A stretch of DNA of 64,000 nucleotides, taken from NCBI RefSeq assembly GCF_900496995.4, contig NC_044008.1, positions 3,882,453-3,946,452 on the forward strand, written 5' to 3'. Positions 1-11,100 of the stretch are shown here, one piece after another. The stretch comes from Aquila chrysaetos chrysaetos. Lineage: Eukaryota; Chordata; Aves; Accipitriformes; Accipitridae. The notes below the pieces were generated by a model, which was not told the DNA's origin, ran no database searches, and worked only from the letters and a program-made list of their open reading frames with translations. Each line of letters starts with the position of its first letter. Positions within the stretch are counted from its first letter, which is position 1. The translations under genes and the position numbers were made by a program.

Positions 1-3000
1 AGACATACCCGTTTCCTTCCCAAGTGATACTGTAGCACTAATTAGATCCAGCGATTAGGTCTCATCTTTAATATTTTGCAGTGCAATTCTATTAAGACTG
101 TTCTGCAGCAGTTTTTATTCTGGCAGGGCTTTGGAGATTATAGACAACCCTGCACTGGCTAATTGAACTGATGGATTGGAGTCTGAAAATGCTCTGGCAG
201 CGGCTGTCAGACCTTTCCCCGTCTTCTTACCCGGGAAGCCAAGTTGGTCTTTGGCCTGGGTGAAGCCATTTCCTAACGTTGATGGTGAGACTGGCAGCAA
301 AGGGTTTGGGTGTTTGGCCAGTTTGAAAGTGTATCTTCCGACGTGGAGAGTGCCTCTTTGCAAGGGCGAAGGGTGGCACGCGTGCTAACAGCATCCTCGT
401 ACCACATCCCTCACCGAAATCTCGGCAGGGAGCTAGGGACGGTGGTGCTGTTTGTTTGCAGCTCATCTTTCCCTAAGCAGATGGAAGGGACAGAGCCTCT
501 ACAGAGGCAAAATTTTAAAACCTGGTGAGGTAACCATTTGCTCTGGTAGCCCAGCTTAATTCCAGGATAAATAACGCCGTTCTGTGATGCTCTGCCAATC
601 TGATCGCTCTCACAGTTTTAAAAGGAGGTGACAAATTTCCTGTCCTCTGCAGCGGGTAGTCTGCTCCAGCTCAGACACGGCTGCATTGCAGCGGGTGGAT
701 AAAACCTTCCTTTTGCCCAGGAGCCTCTTGCGATGCAAAGAAAAGACCAGGAGCCTGCTCACCCACTTTGGCACACGCTTTCCCCTAGCAAAGGCACCCC
801 TGGAGCCTCAGCCCCCACTTTCCCTTTGACAAACTCAACCCGTTGCCCCTGTTTAATCAGGAAAGGCTGCAAAAAAAGGGGAGGAAAATAGGAACTTCCT
901 CAGGCCTGGCTCACATCCCTTCCCCTTCCCTGGGTTGCTCGGGCTCCCTAGCTTTCTCATCCCGCCTTGGGAGGAGCAGGAGCCGGCTGGCGTAAGGCTC
1001 CGAGCCGGGCTCAGCCTGCCGGCGTGGGGTGTGTCACCCACCATTTCCTAAGTTATTCTTTTGGGTTTCCTTTTCTCACTATTAATAGATTTTCAGCCAA
1101 TCTGAGCTGTTTCAACAAGTTGGACGGCGGGGGGAGGAGGCGTTACTGAAATAGGAAGCGGGAAGCTGTTGGGCAGGGAATTAATCAGAGAAGCTGCGCG
1201 GAGAGGTGGTGGCTTCGGGTGGGCTGATGGGAGGAGGGACAGGACATGTCCTTTCGCTTTGCATTTAGTGCCGGTTTTCTTCTCTTTTTGTGCTCCAAGC
1301 CGTGACCTTTCCAAACAAGCTACTCCCTCCAAGCATCTTCCCCAGCCTGCAAAATACCACGTATCTACCGCAATGAGGTTACAACCGGAGCATCACTTCA
1401 CGGCGTGGTTAGTGATGGTGCACCGTGGCTGAAAACTGTGGCCTTCGACTGATATTGCAAGGAGCTGCATTGGCACAAACCAGCACGGCTTTCCTTTTAC
1501 GTTTTGGGTTGCTTTTTTTATCCCAGCACCTCATATCCAGAGCACTCCCACACCAGCCCCATTCAGGAATGCCTGCAGCAGTAGGGACTGACGACAGCAC
1601 TTCCAGCCTCCCAAATATTGCTCGCTGGGGGCCGAACAAGCCCATCTTGATAGCTAGCAATAAGGGAAAGTTGTTTCCCCTCCGGGGCTGTCCCCATCAC
1701 GCAGACACTGTATTGCAGGCACGGTCATGGGACACACATATCCAGAATTGAAATCATGTTTTTGCAGCGTACTCATTTCCTGCGGGCTGTTTGGCCACCG
1801 TGCACACGGATGCGTGCATGGAGGGCTTGCGCTTTCCTCCTGAGGGTCTACCATGGACCCAGCACAGAATTGCAAAGGTTTAGGGTTTTCTGAGCGATAC
1901 GTGCAAGAGGAGAGGTGCAGACCAAAGCATTAGACTCACTGCAACCAGTGCTGTCAAAATACACCAGTAGCTGCTACGTTACTTTTATTTTCCTTAAAAC
2001 GAGGGATTGATGACAGTCCAAAAAGTGAAAGCAGATAAGTGGCCTTGCCCTGCCAAAATCCAGCCAGGAAGGTGAGGGGCAGGTAGCTTTTTCTGCCTTC
2101 TGGAAAACAGGGTGAGGGACTCAGGCTGAAATTCAGGTGAAATTTCTTTTGGAAAGGAACTCCTCCTGGTAAGGGGAATGATAGCTTAGAGGACCTCTCC
2201 TCCATCCTCCTTCTCTCTCATAGCGTGCATTAAATCCTTTTATCTCCGGGGCTCACAGCATGAAAGGGTTGTTTCCTGCAAAAGGACGTACTGCATCTTT
2301 TGTGAGTAATTTTCATGCTAAAGGGGCACTAAACATAATCCTGTCCTGTCTGGCTGTTATTACCGCCAGTCTGTGGTTGCAGGGGTTTTCTCCTCCTTTG
2401 ACCAGATCCTTTTCATTTCTTCTGTTGAGGACAGTTGTCAGGCAATACTGGCTACCAGCCCAGGCAAACAGGGGCTCATTACCAGTTATTACCCCCAGGT
2501 CCGCCGCCGCAATTTGGCACGGGTGGCCAGTTAGGGAGGAAGAGATAAAAAAATAGTTCTCTGGCGTTTGAAAGAGATATAGCACGTGTGGAAGGAAAAC
2601 AGAGACTCCTGGGCTTGCAGTGCTCTTGCTGGTTGTTCTGTATTTGTTTCTGCTTTGGAATTATTTGCCAGGCTTCTGAAAATGAGAGCAATGAGTTTGC
2701 ATAAGCCAGGTCTTCGCAGGTGGTAAACCTGCAAGACACCAAAAAAATGCAATTTGTTTTTCCTCAGTCTAAATAAAATACATTTTTTCCCAATGCTGCA
2801 GTGAGACAGTCCCTGGACAAACAACTAATATTAAGCCCAGAGCAATAAAACTGCAGAAAGGTGTGCAACTCCGCCACTGCAGCAGCATCTGGCTCCTTGT
2901 GCACCAGCAGTGAGAAAAGAGTTTAATTTAATGCAACCGGAGAGAGAAGGTAAATTTCACTGACAGATGGGTGCCCGAAAATCTGCGGGACAGGCGTGGG

Positions 3001-3612
3001 GATGGATAAGGGTGCTGGTCCTCTGTGGAAGGAGGATCTCACCCAGCTGTAGCTGTGGCTTCTCTCCTCTGGGATGTTGTGGGTCTGGCCCACTGTAGTG
3101 CATGTTGTCTTGAAGAGTGTCACGTTTGCAACCTGCCTGGATTTCCTTTTCTCGTGGCCATCTCCATGGCTGCTGTTCACCACAGCCATTGCATTTCAGC
3201 CAGCAACAGTAATCCTTCAAAATAGTCTGCTTTGAGACAAGCCGGCTGTGGAAAAAGAAAGGGGGAAAGTGAAAATTTCGTAGCAACCCAGCTGAGCTGG
3301 GGTGGAGGTTAGTAAAGAAACGTCACCTTCAGCTCAAGTTTGGGATGGGAGATCTTTTGCAAAGGGCTTCCTAGTGGTCCCATCCAGCCCAATGCAGCAA
3401 GAGCAGGTTGGTAGGGAGGGAATGGTGTGGTGAAGTGTTTTCTGGCTCATATATCATTTGTGTTGCCACTTGCCAAAGAGATGCAGGTCATTACCCACCA
3501 AAGGAGAGTGATTTCTACCTCTGTGGCACTTAGCATTGCCTGACCTCAGCCAGGCCCATGTAGTAGGATGGATAGTGTCCTACCTGCCCGCATGGTCAGA
3601 ACCCATTGAATG

Positions 3613-3676
3613 CATCCATCCATCCATCCATTCTATCCATCCCTCGATCCATCCACCCACCCATCCATCCATCCCC
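3613..3676. repeat. (ATCC)n microsatellite, interrupted
   Basis: Tetranucleotide catc/atcc repeats run from 3613 to 3676 with interruptions (ttct, ctcg, cccacc). The purity is moderate. Confidence 0.9.
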
Positions 3677-4887
3677 CTGCATGGTGGCTCACCACTTCCA
3701 AGCAGGAGTGTGCTGGCTCCTCAAGTTGCTTTGAGCCCACTTGAATCACTGGGCCTGGCTTAATGATGAAGAATAAATTGATCTTTTAACATCTCTTGCC
3801 CTTAGCAGGAGAAGAGAGCTAAGACTGGATGCAGACCTAGGGAAAGATAAAATGCTAGTAAGCTTTGTGGGCATCAACTTGAGTCTTGGTTCTTCTCCCG
3901 GTTGCTTTTTGGGCTGTGTCACCCTGTGTCCCTGGAAAGAAGCCCTCCTACCACGCCATCCAGGGCAAGCCTGGACGATCACACCAGCTTTCTCCATCAG
4001 CAGAGCAACCTCTTGCTTTGGGCTTTTTCCCCCAATTTTTGCTAAAAGTGGTAAAAATGTATCTGCAGCTCCCCGGGGTGGGACGAGGAAGCAATGGGGC
4101 TGGGACACCAATTTCTTGGCTTGTGGGGTCCTAGCTGGCCACCGAGGCTGGCCCAGAGCCAAAGCACGGACCTGCCCCTTTCTCTTTTGGATCAAGTTGA
4201 ATTGAATTGTCTTTTCTACCTCTCCTTTGGTGCCTGTTTGCTTCCTGCCTCTCTGGGATGGGGCCGGGGCATGAAAAGGAAGCGGGAGCAGTGGGGGACT
4301 TCCTCCACCCTCCTTCCGACCCTTTCTTTATTTACGTCTCTTTTGTATTGTTTCTACCTTTAAAGGATTTTTTTTTTTTTTTTTTTTTTACCTCCCTTGT
4401 TGTCAAAACTCCTGTCAAACTTTTACAGCCCTGTTTATGGGATAGGCCCATTTTGTGGTTAACTGGATGCCTGGTCTCTAGCTTGGTGCAACCATCACTG
4501 AGGATTCAAGCCAGGCAAGTTGATAATACAGCTAAGGAGGTGGCTACATGAAAAATCCCTCCTAACTTTTGCACCTGGGTTTCATCTGCTAGGTCCCCAT
4601 GCCTGTGTTTTCCCTCCTTACCTCTTCTTCTCCTGCAGACAGTGGTCAGTCTATAGGAAATATGGCTTATGTCCACAAAAGCTCTTTTCCTGCAGATGTA
4701 GTGGAGATGTTTTCTCGCAAGCCCAGGGTTTCCTAAAATAATTCATACTGCTAGTTTCAGGTAAACTCACATCGTACTGGTGTTTTCAGAAATGGCTGCT
4801 CCCAGCAGCTGGTGGGAAAACAGGAATAGGAACTGTGTTTCAGAAGGGGATCTGCACATCTCCTGGCTGTGCATTTCCCCTGAATTG

Positions 4888-4937
4888 GTCAGGCAGTTGG
4901 ACTAGATGATCGTTGTAGGTCCCTTCCAACTGAAAAT
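4888..4937 (+). mobile_element. CR1 LINE 3' end, sense orientation
   Basis: The stretch around 4898-4930 reads ttggactagatgatc followed by gtaggtcccttccaac, the well-known 3' end of avian CR1 elements. Only the last few dozen bases are recognisable, as expected for a 5'-truncated insertion. It leads directly into the ATTCT repeat, which replaces the usual ATTCTATG-type tail. Confidence 0.85.
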
Positions 4938-5010
4938 ATTCTATTCTATTCTATTCTATTCTATTCTATTCTATTCTATTCTATTCTATTCTATTCTATT
5001 CTATTCTATT
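4938..5010 (+). repeat. (ATTCT)n pentanucleotide microsatellite grown from a CR1 tail
   Basis: Fourteen uninterrupted ctatt units (4941-5010) preceded by att. It sits exactly at the 3' terminus of a CR1 copy, whose normal terminal repeat is an ATTCTATG-like octamer, so the pentamer most likely expanded from that tail. Confidence 0.95.
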
Positions 5011-6496
5011 CCCTATTCAGATGCCTATGCAGAGCCCAGCTGTAGCTCCTCTGCCTCCTCCAAACCCACCCTGTTCCCAGGCAGCTCCCATGGGACCCCA
5101 AACCTGTTGCAGCCTCCTCATCCCAAATCCCACTCCCCAGTTCCTGTCTCAAACATACCTCCACCACACCGGGTCCTGACATGGTGGAGTTAGATTTCCC
5201 CAGCAGTATGAATCTCAGAAACTTGAGCTTTCATCAGATCTTTGAAGCATAACCAACGCTAATAAACAGGCTCTGTCGGTATGCCGGCACAGAGGAACGA
5301 AGCAGATCTCTGGAGAACAGCATTAGGATATGGCTAAAAATCAAACCCTGGAAGTGTGGAAGTGTGACTCCTGTTTTGGAGAGTTGGAAATAATACAAGT
5401 GTTTCATGGGGAAAAAAAAAGAGCTCTCTTCTGCACAGTCAGCAAATGGAAGAGACACACAACACCCCCCACACACCCCAAAATCAGGTTGTTGTCTTGA
5501 CTCCAGGCAGATCCACGGATGAAGTGGCTCAGTGCAGCCCATGGTTCCTGAAAGGTAAAAAATTGGTTGAACTTTTCCTGGGGTGAATTTGAGCAAGAGC
5601 CCAGAGCTGGTGGCTACAATGTGCTATGGGGGGGAGGGTGGGGAAATTACCTCCGTGGCAATTGATGGAGCTCCTGCAGTGAATACAAACAGAAAAATGG
5701 ACCCAAGTTTTTATACCAGTCTGCTAGTGAACATACCACATTTTAGCATTGTGGGACGTTGGAGAGCTGTGTGCTGTTGGAGAGCTTACTTTTGTCAGGC
5801 AAGCTGTCCTTCAGCTGCATCCCTCACTGAGAAACAGCTTCATAATTTGAAAATTTAAAGTATTATTCAGAAACCAACTGCAGATCTCCTGATGTATGGT
5901 AATGTGAGACAACTGAGCAATGGACAACCCTCTTTGCTTTGAGACTGAGCTTTCTTCCCACTCAGGTAATATCAGCTCTCAGTGAAATACTTCATGGATT
6001 TCCTCAAAAACAAATAAGCCATGATAATAGTAGCATTTCTACGTGATGTACAAGTGCAGGCTAAAAACCATGGAAAAACACATGGGAATTTCACAGTTCA
6101 GGTGGTGGCATTAGGGATTTGCATGGTACGTGTAGATGGAGCCCTTCGTTTTCCTGGCTTGCTTCTCCTTTTCCTAAAAGCAACCTTTGATTTTTTTTTT
6201 TAAGATTTTCCTTTGAAAGTGAACACTGACTTTAAACATTTTTATGTGACTTTCTCAGGCTTTTCGGAATAGTAAAATAATCAGCTAAACAAGTATGTGA
6301 TTGTAGATTGGTGATAATATTTGCAATGCGCAGCTGAACTGAACATCCTTAAAATTAAAATAACACAGCTTCAACTAGATGCTTTTTGTATTTACTTGCA
6401 AATTCTGTCCAGTGTTGACCCATGCTTTCAGAGCAAGTAGAATAAATGTTGTTTCCACAGTTCACCCAACTGGGAATTTCAGTGTGTACACATTTT

Positions 6497-6692
6497 CATA
6501 GAACCATAGAATGGTTTGGGTTGGAAGGGACCTTTGAAGATGATCTAGTTCCAACCCCCTGCCATGGGCAGGGACACCTCCCACTAGACCAGGTTGCTCC
6601 AAGCCCCATCCAACCTGGCCTTGAACACTGCCAGGGATGGGGCAGCCACAACCTCTCTGGGCAATCTGCTCCAGCGTCTCACCTCTCTCAGT
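6497..6692 (-). mobile_element. CR1 LINE 3' fragment, antisense
   Basis: On the plus strand it begins catagaaccatagaatggtt, continues tgggttggaagggacctttg and runs through ccaaccccctgccatgggca and gacacctcccactagacca, the reverse complement of the CR1 3' region. About 195 bases are recognisable. The element therefore points left and is truncated at its 5' end near 6692. Confidence 0.95.
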
Positions 6693-7309
6693 GGTTTTGT
6701 TCTGTAGATTCAAGTGAGAGTGCCTATTTTATAATGTTTTTATAGTAATTATCTGAGTTTGGGAGGAAAAAAACCCCTAAGTTGAAATACGAGTAATTAA
6801 AGAAACAGAGCTTGAGCTTGCAAAAAGAATATAACTTTCAGAACGGTCAGAAGCGTCACCTTATTTATCTGAGGCTCCTCACCACTTCAGGGATATGAGA
6901 GACCCTCATAACAGGGTTGGACAGACAGCACTCGGCGCATCCCTTGGCTGCTCCCTTACAAGGGCTGGACGTAATTTATTTTGGGAATGGCTTGCAGAGC
7001 TCTGCACGGGAGCTGGTGCACCTTCCATCCGAGGGAGACCTGCCTTCTGGGAACCAGCAGGTCTTGCCCAACCCCTTTGAAGTCCTGTGAGTTTGACTCT
7101 TCCTCCTCCTCCTCTGCTCTGCTTTCTGCTTGACTCGGTGATACCAGAACACGGCATTTGGTATGAGTTTAGAGAGCATGAGACAAGCCCTGAGTGAATG
7201 ACTCATAGTTTCTGGTCAGCATTTATTTCTACAAATACCTGTTCTGGGCGGAAACCAAGGGTAGTTTCCTTAGTTCAAAGTTTATCTTGGCGTTTTTACT
7301 TTTCCCTAG

Positions 7310-8179
7310 GTGACAGCTCTCAGAATGTTACAACGAGATCTCCTGCAAACCCAGGAGAAAATGGGCAGATCACCACAACTACAAACAGCATCAAGGTGCA
7401 AGGGAAGACCCCTACAGACAATCCAGGAAAAACACCATCCACCTCTACGATGTCACCTGCTACAGTTCAAGGGATGAAGTCCACAAGCAAGCCGGGAAAC
7501 TCACCGCCCACCGCTGAGAGACGACACAGCACTGTTCAAACCGCCACCGCTTCAAGCAACCTGGGAAACCCACCATCCACCCCTGCGACATTACCTGCCA
7601 CAGTTCAAGGGGCCACCCTTATAAACAACTCAGGAGACCCCCTACCCACCCCCACGACATCGCCTCAGCAGGTCATCCCTTCAGCCAGCTCCAGACCCTC
7701 AACAACCAACCCTCCTGCAACCTTCGGCACTGCCCAGCAGAAGACTAGCCCTCCGGCAAGCTTGGCAGCCACCACTGCTGGAAATGCAGTCCTCGCTCCT
7801 GTGAGCGACTCTGCAGCCACCTCAGGAGGTTTAGGGACTAATGCCACATCCCCTTCCACCACGGAAGCTCCGAGAAGTCAGCCTTCAGACCAGTCGACCA
7901 GCACGACTGCGAGCAGCGGCATCCCAAAGAACAACCTTACCCCTGGGCTCAAGGACGATGGTGTCTCTTCTCCCACATCTGTCACCAAGCCGCCTCACTC
8001 TTCTTCCAGTTCTCCAGTCCAGGGACTGGCCTCTTCCACCAGACCTGGAAGCGTTGATACTTCTGTTACCCCTTTTGATGGAGCTGTGTCCCCCGCCAGT
8101 AGTAAAGCGTCTCTGCCTTCGTCACCTGGCAGCACGGACAAGGTCTCAGAGGCAGCCACCACGCCAACTCCTGGAGCAG
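7310..8179 (+). CDS. PODXL: PODXL exon 2: mucin domain
   Basis: The acceptor is the tract ending ttttccctag at 7300-7309 and the donor is cag|gtacca at 8180. The exon enters and leaves in phase 1, so its 870 bases are symmetric. It encodes about 290 residues dominated by Ser, Thr, Pro and Ala, with few charged residues and no Cys: a heavily O-glycosylated stalk. N-glycosylation sequons include NVT near the start, NNS, NAT and NLT. Residues encoded by 7387-7662 form four degenerate tandem repeats of 22-24 residues built around V-Q-G and N-x-G-x-P. The frame is open upstream to an ATG at 7198, but that stretch reads as intron, not as a mucin N-terminus. The donor is weak (gtacca), yet it is the only one that keeps phase with exon 3. 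Confidence 0.9.
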
Positions 8180-11100
8180 GTACCAGAAGACAAGAACCTT
8201 GATTTCTTGTGCTGGGAGGCCCTTTTGTGGTCTTTTCCTTTGGTACCCTGAACACCACCTCTCATTATGGGGTGTCATCACCTTGTCTCATTTTAGGACT
8301 TTCCAGTGTAGTTGTCTCCATGACAACTGGGTGTTTAGGTCCCTGTTGTCATCAGTGGAGATCGAGTCAATGCAGTTAGTGAAATTCAAGGCATGAATCA
8401 ACTGGCAAAGCGTAGACCTTGGCTTTCGGATGGACCAAACTGTGCCCAAAGCACCGTCAACTGCAATGACTCGATCTTCAGTGACTGCAAAAAGGAGCCA
8501 GCAGTGATGAGCTCGGAGGTGGAGACTGACATTGTAGAGTCGGTGAAACAAATTGACAGCACCCCAAATGCTAACTGTAGAAGTTCCCTAGTATGGCCAA
8601 CAGCTTAGTGAAGGCTGTCTGGGCATGCGCAGAAAATAAACTTTAGATGACTAAGGAGACTTTGTGGCTAAATTCTGAGTCTACAACCTCTAAAGAGTCT
8701 AAGCAGTTAGGTAGGATATTCATCAGTGCTGGGGGGGGGTTGGCTGCTGTCTTCTGTCTAAGCAGCATTAGGAGTGTCCGTGTGGTGTTTAGGATCCTGC
8801 TGAACACCATTAATGTGTTTCCTGTAGACCTCTGGAGCTTACAGAGTCATGTCAGTTCATAAGTGTCCTGGTGAGGCACAGTTTAGGCTCCCCATTGGCA
8901 TTTTGTCTGGTAGTATTTATGGGGAAGTAATCACGCTGTGGAACTGGAAATATTGTTCTTGACCCAATTTCCAGTTACCTGCAATACAGAAGCCACTCAA
9001 AAAACCATCTCCATCCCTCTCCTCCCTCCAGCTGTCAGCATCACTAAATGGGCCAAGGTCTTAATGCAAGGCATCTTCAGTGGCTTCACCCAAGCCATGT
9101 TTTGAGCATGTTAGCAGGCATGAGGAGGTGAAATGTGTATCATCTTCATCTTTCTTTCCCCTTCTACTCCACAGGACTGTTCGCCATTAAATGATGATAT
9201 ATGAAATTATGTTAGTTCAAATTTGACCTCAAGCATTGAGCATGAAGAGGTCTAAAAAACTTTTACATTGAAATTAATTCTCTCCTAGAGCCTTCAGAAT
9301 GTGTCGGGGAGAAAAATATCGCTCATCTTTTCTGTGGAAGAGGCAGGAGTCCCAAAAGCAAACAGGCTGGGAACAGGATGTGGCATTTTAATTCTCTTTG
9401 TCACCATTTAAGGATCAGTTAGGAGCCCAGAGATGGAGATCCATTTCTTCAAAAGGATTTGGGGAGGCAGGAGGCTGCTATGCTCCTTGCACTACTCCCG
9501 TTGCACAAGAAACTGTAAGATGCTACAGACCTTAACAAAGGCATCTGAGATGATCTCAGGTATCTGAGACACCTGGATGGGGCTGGTAGAAGTGGGGCAT
9601 GTGCCCTTCTGGAGTAGCAGGCAGGACACCCCAGGCTGTCTCCCGTAGTACCAGGCACTACTTCTAAGCATGACACCCTGGATGACTTCTTCCATAGCTG
9701 ATGCGGATGGAGTCAACAGAGGTTATGGCATTTCATCCCTTCCTAATGGAGGCAGCCGCAGTTGTCAGTGGGATTGCACAATGAACTCCATTCGCTGGGA
9801 GATCCTGGGTAGCCAGCTCAGGTAGTCTACCTCTGTTGTAGAAAACTCCACGGAAGACAGCCCAGATAAAGTGAAATGAGGGCCATCCCATTTACCCAGC
9901 AATACTCATTTTTTAAATGATTACCCATCTACCAATGCACAGCCATCATAGCCTTTGGGTTCATCTCTCCAGAACAGTCTGATGGGTTTCAGTAGCAGAA
10001 CATAAAATCAGCAATAATATTTTTTCCAGCTCAAAATTAATTAAAAAAAAAAAATAAAAATAGAAGCAACCCAAAGCCTCTCCAAGCTTTGACACAATGA
10101 ACTTCAAGGCAGAGCTAGAGCTGAAAACTTATTTTCAGCCGCTCACGAATGGAGCTGTGTCAGCTGTATCCTCTATACTGTATCAGTGTCTGTCTTCTTG
10201 TTTTTTGGTGTATGTTGGGGACCCAGACCAGAAAAGCCATGACGCCGGATCTGCGTCAACGAAACCTGCAAGTACTGACCAAAGCCCTGCCAGTGCACAG
10301 CCATCAGCCCCAGCCCCGGGGGACCAGACGGCGAGCAGCAGTCCTCACCACCAGCACCCTAACGCTTCTTTCCAAAACGAGGTAATGATGCCTACGGGAA
10401 GGTGGGCACTTCGTAGTGGTGTCTGTTAATATTTAGCTGGCATCCCACGTACGTGTAAAGCCTGCAGCCCTTCTTGCTGTGCATGTCTGTGTCAGAGAGA
10501 TCTGCCTTAGGAAAACATGAGGCAGCAAAATAATTCTAGATCATAGAATCAGAGAATCAGAGAATGGTTTGGGTTGGAAGGGACCTTTAAAGGTCATCTA
10601 GTCCAACCCTTCTCCTGTAGCTTTCCAGTGAAGCGACATGGAGGATGAAGGTGAAGGGGATTATGGTCTGGGTGCTGAAAAGGGAAGAAGTGAAATTTGG
10701 GAAGAGGGAGGGAAGCACTACGGGGAGCAGAAGCTGCCTTGGGGTGGACTTGGACTTGATGAGAGGGCAAAGACCACAATTCAGCATCAACCGTGCATGG
10801 ATGTTATTAGCAGAAAATGGTTTGGGAGCGTAGGGGGTCTCCAAAGACAAGCCAGGATAACTAAAGATCCCAGTGCTAGAAAGGAGGGAAGGGGATTCTG
10901 TTTCGAGATGCTTGTCTTCTGTAGGACAGGACTGCATCACGGTCCACAGGCATGGATCTTCCTACTGCCCAAGCCAATTCCTGCTTTACCCCATACTGCA
11001 AATCCTAAGCCTGGTTTGGGAAGTGGATTGGCGACCACATCAGTTACCTGTGAAAACCCTTTCCACACATAAAAGGTTGAGTGAAGGGCTCCTGGGCCTG

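Larger units (their letters stand above)
1..7309 (+). other. Non-coding sequence, probably PODXL intron 1 (3' part)
   Basis: No ORF here looks like a protein, and no exon ending in phase 1 with a signal peptide could be supported. The stretch holds an ATCC microsatellite (3613-3676), a CR1 3' end with an ATTCT tail (about 4888-5010) and an antisense CR1 (about 6497-6692). The remainder is unremarkable unique sequence with a few mononucleotide T runs such as 4369-4390. Calling it intron 1 is an inference from the phase-1 entry of exon 2. Confidence 0.6.

Noticed and set aside
3613..3676. ATCC repeat as a satellite or telomere-related array
   Set aside because: It is a short, impure tetranucleotide microsatellite only.
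3746..4195. 149-codon minus-strand ORF
   Set aside because: No domain, no splice context and biased composition; it lies in non-coding DNA upstream of PODXL exon 2.
4207..4551. Hydrophobic ORF resembling a signal peptide, as a possible PODXL exon 1
   Set aside because: It begins at TTG rather than ATG, has no mucin start and no phase-1 donor that fits, and it includes a poly-T stretch.
4906..5193. Repetitive ORF with F-Y-S-I-L repeats
   Set aside because: It is simply the translation of the ATTCT microsatellite.
7198..7309. ATG at 7198 as the start of PODXL, since the frame is open into exon 2
   Set aside because: The segment shows no signal peptide or mucin character and ends in a good acceptor (ttttccctag). 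Exon 2 enters in phase 1, as expected for a gene whose signal peptide is on a separate first exon.
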